A stretch of 34,288 nucleotides of DNA from Desulfuromonadaceae bacterium (GTDB lineage Bacteria > Desulfobacterota > Desulfuromonadia > Geobacterales > Pseudopelobacteraceae), in assembly GCA_028686055.1 (NCBI GenBank), contig JAQUCU010000004.1, positions 6,248 to 40,535 on the forward strand, read 5' to 3'. This document shows, piece after piece, positions 8,401-14,883 of the stretch (its first letter is position 1; each line of letters opens with the position of its first letter). A program made the translations under genes and the position numbers. The notes under the pieces are model-generated. The model worked only from the letters and a program-made list of their open reading frames with translations, was not told the DNA's origin and searched no databases.

Positions 8401-9426
8401 ATGTCCGAGTTGCGCTGGGATCCGATAAAACTACACTGGGTAATTATTGCCACCGAGCGGGGCCGCCGCCCGCGGGATTTTCAGGTGGAGCCGGAACAGG
8501 GTGGGATGATCGCCTGTCCGTTCTGTTACGGCAATGAGGATAAAACTCCGCCGGAGATCTTTGCCATCCGTCCCGATGGCACGCCCAACTCCCCCAACTG
8601 GCGGGTACGGGTAATTCCGAACAAGTATCCGGCGCTGCGGGTCGAGGGTGAGCTCAACAACCGCGGCTACGGCATGTATGATGTCATGAACGGTATCGGT
8701 GCGCACGAAGTGATCATCGAGACTCCCGACCACAACCGTACGCTGGCCGATCTGACGGTCAGCGAAGTATGCGACGTCCTGACTGCATATCGTCATCGCT
8801 ACCTGGATCTGCGCAAGGATTTCCGCTTTCGTTACATGGTGCTGTTCAAGAACCACGGCACCCGTGCCGGGGCATCCCTTTCCCACTCCCACAGCCAGCT
8901 TATTGCGGTGCCGCTCTTGCCGCCGGTTGCAAGTACCCAGCTGAAGGTTGCCCGTAATTATTTTAACGACAAGGAACGCTGTATTTTCTGTGACCTGATT
9001 GACTTCGAACTGCGCGAAGGGGTGCGTGTGGTAAAGGAGTTCTCCAACTTCGTGACGCTGACCCCCTATGCCTCCAGCTCGCCTTTCGAGCTGCGCCTCT
9101 ATCCCAAGCGGCACAGCCATGACTTTGCCCTGATGGATGATGCCCAACTGGCAGAGCTGGCAGTGGCGATGAAGGATATGCTGCTGCGGATCAAGACGGT
9201 GCTGCGGGATGCACCGTACAATTTCATTCTGCATACGGCTCCGCCGATGCACCGCCGTCCCGGCAAACCTGATCAATGGATCTCACTGGAGTATGATTAC
9301 CACTGGCATATCGAGCTGGTGCCGCGGCTGACCCAGGTGGCCGGTTTTGAATGGGGTACCGGTTTCTATATCAATCCTACTTCGCCGGAGGATGCGGCCG
9401 AGTTTCTGCGAGAGGCCGATGTCTGA
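8401..9426 (+). CDS. galT: Galactose-1-phosphate uridylyltransferase family protein
   Basis: A 341-residue HIT-superfamily hexose-1-phosphate nucleotidylyltransferase, which exchanges UMP (or another NMP) between a sugar-1-phosphate and an NDP-sugar. The active-site motif is His162-Ser-His164-Ser-Gln166, with His164 the expected nucleotidylated residue. Two CxxC pairs, Cys39/Cys42 and Cys194/Cys197, plus C-terminal His residues (YHWHIE) form the metal and structural sites. The motif reads HSHSQ rather than the classical HPHGQ, as in the deeper-branching bacterial and archaeal GalT group, whose true substrate may be a glucose-1-phosphate or ADP-sugar. AGGAGAG at 8391-8397 gives a strong RBS. 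No galK or galE is nearby; the neighbours are GH57 and a nucleotidyltransferase, which suggests a role in glycogen or NDP-sugar turnover rather than in galactose use. Confidence 0.9.
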   Translation: MSELRWDPIKLHWVIIATERGRRPRDFQVEPEQGGMIACPFCYGNEDKTPPEIFAIRPDGTPNSPNWRVRVIPNKYPALRVEGELNNRGYGMYDVMNGIGAHEVIIETPDHNRTLADLTVSEVCDVLTAYRHRYLDLRKDFRFRYMVLFKNHGTRAGASLSHSHSQLIAVPLLPPVASTQLKVARNYFNDKERCIFCDLIDFELREGVRVVKEFSNFVTLTPYASSSPFELRLYPKRHSHDFALMDDAQLAELAVAMKDMLLRIKTVLRDAPYNFILHTAPPMHRRPGKPDQWISLEYDYHWHIELVPRLTQVAGFEWGTGFYINPTSPEDAAEFLREADV

Positions 9427-10282
9427 TATACGAGGTACGCTCGATGCGCTCTATGCCTCACGTTCTTCACAGCACCTCGGCAATGACCCGCTCTCATTCT
9501 GCCATCGCTACCCACATCCGGCCGATCGTGAGATTGCAGCGGTCGTCGCGTCGTCGTTTGCGTATGGCTCGGTCGTCATCATCCTGCGTACGCTGGAGGC
9601 GATCTTCGCCGAGACGGGGCGGTCGCCGAGGAATTACGTAGAACGGTTCGATCCCGAGGCCGGTTTGCGGACCTTCTCCCGTTTCAAGCACCGCTTCAAT
9701 GATGGCCGCGACCTCTGCGCGCTGCTCTGGGCGATGCGGCAGATGGTGGAGCAGGAGGGGAGCGTCCAGTCGTTTTTTCTGCGCGGGTACAACTCTGCGG
9801 ACCTTGATGTGAGCGGTTCACTGAACCGCTATTCGGCCGCGGTACTGGACCTGGACTACAGAGCCGTCTTCGGAACTGACAGCATCCCGTCCGATTCCTC
9901 TTTCCCGTTCCTGTTCCCCGCCCCCGCTTCCGGCAGCGCCTGCAAACGGCTCTGCATGTTTCTGCGCTGGATGGTTCGTCCTGCAGACGGCATTGATCTC
10001 GGCCTGTGGGGTGCTGTATCACCGGCACAGCTTATTATTCCGGTTGATACGCATATCAGCCGTATCAGCCGCTATCTCGGGCTGACCCGCAGAAAAGCGG
10101 CCGACTGGCGCATGGCTCAGGAAATTACCGCTGCGCTGCGACTCTACGATCCGGCCGACCCGGTGAAATATGATTTTTCTCTTGCCCACCTGGGTATCAG
10201 TGACGGTTGTGACGGCAAAGACATGAGTCGCTGCACGTCATGTCCGATCGTCGGGATATGTGCGCAAAACCTGACTAAATAG
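9419..10282 (+). CDS. TIGR02757/DUF2400 family protein with an Fe-S-like cysteine cluster
   Basis: A 287-residue protein recognised as the TIGR02757 (DUF2400) family, whose function is unknown. The C-terminal third has a VDTHISRISRYLGL segment that closely resembles the catalytic helix region of HhH-GPD DNA glycosylases. It is followed by Cys-x7-Cys-x2-Cys-x5-Cys, almost the same as the C-x6-C-x2-C-x5-C [4Fe-4S] loop of endonuclease III. The start is ATG 9419 rather than an upstream in-frame codon inside galT, because GAGAGG lies at 9409-9414 and the family begins near this point. It overlaps galT by 8 bases and is probably co-translated with it. A DNA-repair-like or nucleic-acid role is inference only. 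Confidence 0.8.
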   Translation: MSDIRGTLDALYASRSSQHLGNDPLSFCHRYPHPADREIAAVVASSFAYGSVVIILRTLEAIFAETGRSPRNYVERFDPEAGLRTFSRFKHRFNDGRDLCALLWAMRQMVEQEGSVQSFFLRGYNSADLDVSGSLNRYSAAVLDLDYRAVFGTDSIPSDSSFPFLFPAPASGSACKRLCMFLRWMVRPADGIDLGLWGAVSPAQLIIPVDTHISRISRYLGLTRRKAADWRMAQEITAALRLYDPADPVKYDFSLAHLGISDGCDGKDMSRCTSCPIVGICAQNLTK

Positions 10283-10304
10283 TCGAAATATCTCGCGTAA
10301 TGAT

Positions 10305-10333
10305 TTGACACCCTCCCCCCTTTCTGATATAGG
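10305..10333 (+). promoter_or_regulatory. Sigma70 promoter for the zinc-ribbon gene
   Basis: Consensus TTGACA at 10305-10310, a 17-base spacer, then TATAGG at 10328-10333. The start point would be near 10340, leaving a 60-base leader before GAGGAG at 10389-10394 and the ATG at 10401. Confidence 0.65.
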
Positions 10334-10400
10334 ACTAGCTCTGTTTCAGATGGTCCAGTGGATTTATACACCATAAGCTGCCATCATCGAGGAGCCGCAG

Positions 10401-11864
10401 ATGATCATCCAATGCGCAAAATGTCAGGCCAGATTCAGGCTTGACGATTCCAGGGTCACGGATAAGGGTGTCAAAGTTCGCTGCACCAGGTGCAAACATG
10501 TATTCAGGGTGCATAAGGAAGGGGCGGATGCGGAGCCATTTGAGCCGGGTGCCGCATTGGCCGGTTTTACTGCTTCAACTTCCACCGGTGACATGCCGCC
10601 GGCTGCACCTTTAGAAGAACGGCATACCGCCGCTGTTTTTGACTTCCAGGGCTTCGAAGAGACTCCACCCGGCGCTCTGCCGGATGATTCCAGCCCGTTT
10701 GAAACAGCCGGCTTTGATGATGCCGCGATATCTTTTGCATCTGATGATGCTGCTGTCGGGGAAGAAAAAGCTCCGGCAGCGACAGTTGAAACTCCTGCCG
10801 GGGGGGTGGAGTTCGATTTTTCAAGCTTCGATTTCGGTGGAAACGATTCCATCCCGGATATAACGCCTCCCTCTGCTCTGCCGGTCGATGACTTCACTTT
10901 CGGTACTATTGAACCTGCACCGCCTGCCCCCCGGAAAGAGGCGCTGCAGGGGCTTGATTTCTCTGATGACGATATGTTCGGGGAGGTTGTGCAGCCCGCT
11001 CCGGAGGAACCGGGCGAAACGATCTCCTTCGATTTTGAAAACGACAGTTTTGCCGAATCAATGGGGGCGGGAGGGCAGGAATCAAGCGGGAAAAGCGGCA
11101 TGCTGTTTTCGCTTGATACACCGGGTGATGCGCCATTCAGTCTGGATGATATCGATTTCGGCGACGAACTGACATCGGTGGCACTTCAACAGGTAAACCC
11201 GGATGACTTGAAACCGTCCCAGGAGATCCTCTTCGCTCCCCTGGCCGAAGCTCAGGAACAATCGGCGGACGCCGAATTGATCCGTTCGTTTATGGATGGA
11301 GATTCCGCTGGTGACCAACAGGAACTTCGACCGCCCTCGATCACTTCCCGTCGCAAGCAGAATCCGCTTTTCGGCGCACTGATCGCTGTTGCTGCGTTGC
11401 TGGTTGTTTCAGTTCTTGGCTATATAGGGTATTCTTCTTTTTCTTCAGGGAAGGGTGTTGTTCCGGAGCCGGGGAGGATCAGCGTCCAGGCCGTGAAGGC
11501 CGCATTTATTGAGAATGATGCCGCTGGCCAGTTGCTGGTTATTTCAGGTGAGGCGGTTAATGAGTATCCTAAGCCGCGGGCGGCGTTGCAGGTCAAGGTG
11601 ACGGTATTTGATTCCGCCGGGCAGAGTATTGCAACAAAGAGTGCGTATTGCGGGAACCCGCTGACGGCCGAGCAGCTGAAGATTCTGCCGCTCGACAAGA
11701 TCGAGGCGGCGATGGCCAACCAGTTTGGTGATTCGTTGGCGAATATGGAGGTGGCTCCAGGCAGGGCGATTCCTTTTGTCGTCGTACTTGCGAAACTTCC
11801 GGTCGGCGTCAGGGATTTTGGGGTGCAGTCCGTCGGGTCAACGGTTGCAACCGGGAAGCCGTAA
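10401..11864 (+). CDS. Zinc-ribbon (MJ0042) and DUF3426 single-pass membrane protein
   Basis: A 487-residue protein. The N-terminal zinc ribbon of the MJ0042 type has Cys5/Cys8 and Cys28/Cys31. A long acidic, Pro/Ala/Phe-Asp-rich low-complexity linker (about 40-310) contains repeated short FDF, FSF and DDDxF-like patches. A single membrane helix lies at about 321-345. A C-terminal DUF3426-type beta domain (about 355-487) would sit outside the cytoplasm. Proteins of this kind occur widely in deltaproteobacteria without an assigned function. The repeated acidic FD patches could bind a partner. It has its own promoter and RBS (GAGGAG, 10389-10394) and ends at a strong terminator, so it is a one-gene unit. 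Confidence 0.85.
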   Translation: MIIQCAKCQARFRLDDSRVTDKGVKVRCTRCKHVFRVHKEGADAEPFEPGAALAGFTASTSTGDMPPAAPLEERHTAAVFDFQGFEETPPGALPDDSSPFETAGFDDAAISFASDDAAVGEEKAPAATVETPAGGVEFDFSSFDFGGNDSIPDITPPSALPVDDFTFGTIEPAPPAPRKEALQGLDFSDDDMFGEVVQPAPEEPGETISFDFENDSFAESMGAGGQESSGKSGMLFSLDTPGDAPFSLDDIDFGDELTSVALQQVNPDDLKPSQEILFAPLAEAQEQSADAELIRSFMDGDSAGDQQELRPPSITSRRKQNPLFGALIAVAALLVVSVLGYIGYSSFSSGKGVVPEPGRISVQAVKAAFIENDAAGQLLVISGEAVNEYPKPRAALQVKVTVFDSAGQSIATKSAYCGNPLTAEQLKILPLDKIEAAMANQFGDSLANMEVAPGRAIPFVVVLAKLPVGVRDFGVQSVGSTVATGKP

Positions 11865-11892
11865 CAGTACAGAGAGTACATAAATTGTCTGG

Positions 11893-11936
11893 AAACAGGA
11901 AGGCCGCTGACAGGAATGTCAGCGGCCTTCCTGTTT
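11893..11936. terminator. Bidirectional terminator with a 20-bp perfect stem
   Basis: Arms 11893-11912 and 11917-11936 are exact reverse complements around a GGAA loop, with A-residues before and T-residues after the GC core. It lies between the convergent zinc-ribbon and FKBP genes and can serve both. Confidence 0.9.
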
Positions 11937-11958
11937 CTTTGCCGAGGTATGGATTGCT

Positions 11959-12471
11959 CTACAGGATCTCTACCAGGCAGATAGAAAAGGTCAGGTCACG
12001 ACCCGCCAGCGGGTGATTGCCATCCAGCGTAATTGTGGTATCGGTAACTTCCGTTACAAGAACCGGCAGAGGTGAGCCGTCTTCCAGGATCACTTCCATC
12101 TGGTGACCGGGCTCGGGATTGATATCTGCCGGGATTTCACTCCGCTCAATGACAGCCACCATCTCATCGACGCGCTGACCGTAGGCATCGTCGGCCGGGA
12201 TGGATACGGTTACGCTTTCCCCCGGCTCCAGCCCGATCACTGCCGCCTCGAATTTCGGTATCAGAAGACCGGCGCCGATTGTGAACTCCATCGGTTCTGC
12301 ACCGTGGCTGCCGCATCCGCACCCGTCATTGGACTCCTTCCTGCTGCCGCATCCGCATGAATGATCATCATGCTGCTCATTCGGCTCCTCCGATGAGTCA
12401 AAAACGGATCCGTCTTCGAGTGTGCCGGTATAGTGTACTTTTACTTTGTCGCCTGTTTTTGCCCGTGCCAT
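11959..12471 (-). CDS. FKBP-type peptidyl-prolyl isomerase (SlyD-like) with a Cys/His-rich insertion
   Basis: A 170-residue cytoplasmic FKBP of the SlyD class: an FKBP half (residues 3-27 and 60-90), an IF chaperone-flap domain (about 75-130), then the FKBP closing strands. It should catalyse proline cis-trans isomerisation and assist folding. The unusual part is an insertion at about 28-58, between the first strand pair (GSVFDSS) and the PMEFTIG strand. It contains His34, His37, Cys39, Cys41, Cys51, Cys53 and His56 in two GCGCGS-like units. SlyD normally carries its metal-binding His/Cys tail at the C-terminus; here that tail is absent and the metal-type residues sit inside the fold. It is the last gene of a divIVA-DUF167-FKBP run, 2 bases after DUF167, with AAGGA inside the end of that gene. 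Confidence 0.92.
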   Translation of the reverse strand: MARAKTGDKVKVHYTGTLEDGSVFDSSEEPNEQHDDHSCGCGSRKESNDGCGCGSHGAEPMEFTIGAGLLIPKFEAAVIGLEPGESVTVSIPADDAYGQRVDEMVAVIERSEIPADINPEPGHQMEVILEDGSPLPVLVTEVTDTTITLDGNHPLAGRDLTFSICLVEIL

Positions 12472-12473
12472 TA

Positions 12474-12818
12474 TTATTTCCTTTCAGTGTGTATGCCTTG
12501 GTTCAGTGATTCTTCAAGTGCGGAAATTTGTCTGATGAACTGTCCGGAATGACGGCCGATTATCCGCAGACGTTTATGGCGGGATGTCTCTCCTGAAATA
12601 ATCTCGACGGACGATCTGGAAACATCAAACAGATCCGCGACAAACGACCGGCAGAGTTTGTTGGCCGCACCGTCAACCGGGGGGGACGTGAGCCGTAACT
12701 TGAGCTCTTCACCCTGAACTCCGCAGATCTGGTTCTTTGAGGCCCGCGGCTGAACATAGACGCTCAGAACCAGATCATTGTTGAGGGTTTTGAGAAAGGG
12801 GAGTTCAGATATGTTCAT
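12474..12818 (-). CDS. DUF167 (YggU family) protein
   Basis: A 114-residue protein of the DUF167/YggU family. The signature is visible as VQPRASKN, then LKLRLTSPPVDGAANK, then SGETSRHKRLRI. The family forms a small alpha/beta fold of unknown function and is often next to yggT and divIVA. It overlaps the end of divIVA by 14 bases and ends 2 bases before the FKBP start, so the three genes are almost certainly one operon. The C-terminal 20 residues extend past the usual family end. Confidence 0.88.
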   Translation of the reverse strand: MNISELPFLKTLNNDLVLSVYVQPRASKNQICGVQGEELKLRLTSPPVDGAANKLCRSFVADLFDVSRSSVEIISGETSRHKRLRIIGRHSGQFIRQISALEESLNQGIHTERK

Positions 12819-13257
12819 CGCCTGAAAGTTGATGACTAAAGCTTTCCAGCAACCCCTTGAAGCTCATCTCAAACTGAATCTTCTGCCGCCGGACCTCTTC
12901 GATGCGGCTCTTCAGATCACCCAGCTGCCGTTCGGCGTCGGCGACAATACGTTCGCCCTTTAACTCGGCTTCGGAAACGATGAGCTCGGCCTCTTTGAGG
13001 GCATTAGCCTTCATCTCTTCAATGACACGCTGGGCTGAAAGAAGTGTTGTGCGGAGTTCGCGCTCTTTTTCAGCAATATCAAGCATCTCTCGGTTGTGAC
13101 GTGACTGCAGCTCTTTCATCTCGCTGTTGTCACGGAGCAAACTCTCCATCTCACCGGCAACTGTCTGAAGAAAGGCGTCGACATCGTCCGGATCAAGACC
13201 CCTGAAAGTTTTAACCTTGAACTGCTGTTGTTGAATGTCGAGTGGAGAAATTTTCAT
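12805..13257 (-). CDS. DivIVA-domain coiled-coil protein
   Basis: A 150-residue protein with the DivIVA N-terminal membrane-binding and curvature-sensing signature (ISPLDIQQQQF, then RGLDPDDVDAFL, residues 3-30), followed by a long coiled coil (about 35-125). In Gram-positive bacteria DivIVA marks poles and septa. In deltaproteobacteria these short versions are uncharacterised but typically sit with yggT and DUF167. Here yggT is about 5 kb away (18118-18444). The start is set by GAGG about 10 bases before the ATG. Confidence 0.87.
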   Translation of the reverse strand: MKISPLDIQQQQFKVKTFRGLDPDDVDAFLQTVAGEMESLLRDNSEMKELQSRHNREMLDIAEKERELRTTLLSAQRVIEEMKANALKEAELIVSEAELKGERIVADAERQLGDLKSRIEEVRRQKIQFEMSFKGLLESFSHQLSGDEHI

Positions 13258-13317
13258 TGCGTATCAACCTCGTTGGGCGCGTAACGTGAAGTGAGAAAGG
13301 GTATATGCACGAGGCAG

Positions 13318-13346
13318 TAAGTAGCATCTCCCGGTACCAATGTCAA
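13318..13346 (-). promoter_or_regulatory. Possible promoter for the divIVA operon
   Basis: On the minus strand TTGACA (13341-13346) is followed after 17 bases by TACTTA (13318-13323). The -35 matches consensus and the -10 is poor. The rest of the 177-base gap 13258-13434 shows only a short CCGGT/ACCGG inverted repeat at 13399-13414. Confidence 0.4.
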
Positions 13347-13434
13347 TAAAAGAAACGGTATGTCAGCATGTTAGCAACGTGTGACCGTTCGGGTCTTCCC
13401 GGTAAACCGACCGGCAAAAAGAGTGCCTGCGATT

Positions 13435-14655
13435 TCAGCGGATACTGTCTTCGGGGTAGGCTCCGATTTTGTGGATCGAAAGATCGGCACCATTGAACTC
13501 CTCTTCCTGATCAAGACGGATTCCGACTGTTTTGTTAAGAATGCCATAGACGGCAAAGCTGCTGCCCAGGGCAAAAACAACGGCCAGGACGCTTCCGCCG
13601 AGCTGGGAATAGAAGCTTACTCCGCCGATTCCACCCAGAAACTTCTGACCGAAAATGCCGGCAGCAATTCCTCCCCAACTACCTATTATGCCGTGCAGCG
13701 GCCACACTCCGAGCACGTCGTCTATTTTGAGCTTCTCCTGCTCAAGGTGGAATCCGTAGACGAAAATCACCGATGCGATACAACCGACCGCGAAGGCTCC
13801 AAGCGGGTGCATGATATCGCTGCCGGCACAGACCGCAATCAGTCCTGCCAGGGCGCCGTTGTGAATAAAACCGGGGTCGTTTTTGCCGGCGACCAGTGCG
13901 GCGATGACTCCGCCGACCATCGCCATCAGTGAGTTGATCGCAACCAGGCCGGAGATCTTTTCCAGGCTGCCGGCGCTCATGACATTAAAGCCGAACCAGC
14001 CGACCGCCAGGATCCATGATCCGAGCGACAGAAAGGGAATGTTGCTGACCGGAAAAGGGTGGGATTTCCCCTTGACATAGCGGCCCATGCGCGGCCCGAG
14101 AATGAGAATTGCCGGCAGGGCGATCCAGCCGCCGATTGAATGGACAACAACCGATCCGGCGTAATCGTGAAATTCAGCACCGCCGATCGATTTGAAAACC
14201 GCCTGTAAACCCGAAGAATTCTGTCCCCAGATCATGGATTCAAAAACCGGGTAGGAGAGTCCTGCGAAAACCGCACCGGCCGTCACCTGCGGCCAGAACT
14301 TGGCCCGCTCTGCGATGCCGCCGGAAATGATGGCGGGGATGCAGGCGGCGAAGCAGAGCAGAAAGAAGAAGTGGACCAGATTGTATCCCTGTGAAGCGCC
14401 GAGCAACTCGCCGGCCGGCTTCAAAAAAGAGATCCCGTAGGCGATCGGAAAACCGACTATGAAGTAGACGACTGTAGAGACCGACCAGTCGGTGAGTATT
14501 TTTACCAGTGCATTTACCTGGTTTTTTTTACGCACCGTGCCGACCTCAAGAAATGCGAAGCCGGCATGCATCGCAAACACCATTACTGCACCAAGCATAA
14601 GAAAAAGAACATCAGCACTACTCTTAAGACCTGTCATCGTTGACATGGTTTCCAT
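13435..14655 (-). CDS. amt: Ammonium transporter (Amt/Rh family)
   Basis: A 406-residue inner-membrane ammonium channel/transporter with about 11 hydrophobic segments. The Amt pore residues are visible: Asp164 in HDYAGS, His172 in VVHSIGG and His321 in WPLHGIIGSWG (the twin-histidine pair). It brings in ammonium under nitrogen limitation. The chosen start is ATG 14655, with a GGGGG-containing RBS upstream; in-frame Met4 and Met7 are alternatives. Unlike many amtB loci, no glnK/glnB PII gene is next to it in the window. A sigma54-type promoter lies upstream, which fits nitrogen control. Confidence 0.96.
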   Translation of the reverse strand: METMSTMTGLKSSADVLFLMLGAVMVFAMHAGFAFLEVGTVRKKNQVNALVKILTDWSVSTVVYFIVGFPIAYGISFLKPAGELLGASQGYNLVHFFFLLCFAACIPAIISGGIAERAKFWPQVTAGAVFAGLSYPVFESMIWGQNSSGLQAVFKSIGGAEFHDYAGSVVVHSIGGWIALPAILILGPRMGRYVKGKSHPFPVSNIPFLSLGSWILAVGWFGFNVMSAGSLEKISGLVAINSLMAMVGGVIAALVAGKNDPGFIHNGALAGLIAVCAGSDIMHPLGAFAVGCIASVIFVYGFHLEQEKLKIDDVLGVWPLHGIIGSWGGIAAGIFGQKFLGGIGGVSFYSQLGGSVLAVVFALGSSFAVYGILNKTVGIRLDQEEEFNGADLSIHKIGAYPEDSIR

Positions 14656-14708
14656 ACAGATTACCCCCGTTGGTTATACTGCCCGTCTTTGGGCCGACGT
14701 GCACCGCA

Positions 14709-14725
14709 AGCAAGAAAGCGGCCAA
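14709..14725 (-). promoter_or_regulatory. Sigma54 (RpoN) promoter for amt
   Basis: Read on the minus strand the site is TTGGCCGCTTTCTTGCT, with GG and GC separated by exactly ten bases and a TTGCT -12 element, against consensus TGGCAC-N5-TTGCW. The start point would be near 14698, giving a leader of about 43 bases to the amt ATG. Amt genes are classically controlled by NtrC and sigma54. Confidence 0.7.
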
Positions 14726-14726
14726 T

Positions 14727-14840
14727 TGCTTAATATCCCCGCGACCTGTTGATTCTGCCCGGAGCAGTCATGAGTATTTACGCTTGCAGATGCACAGGTA
14801 ACGGGCATTTGCTTAATAATCAGGCAATTGTCTGCTTAAT
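14727..14840. repeat. Three TGCTTAAT direct repeats between amt and uvrC
   Basis: TGCTTAAT occurs at 14727-14734, 14810-14817 and 14833-14840. The last two are 23 bases apart, and the last extends into the palindrome CTTAATTAAG (14835-14844). All are upstream of the amt sigma54 promoter, at enhancer-like distance, and upstream of uvrC. They are candidate binding sites for a regulator, unproven. Confidence 0.4.
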
Positions 14841-14883
14841 TAAGATACTTCCCATTCCGGATGCAAACGGGTAGAATTCTTTC

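Noticed and set aside
8431..9276. Minus-strand open frame opposite galT
   Set aside because: No motif or RBS; galT on the plus strand is well supported.
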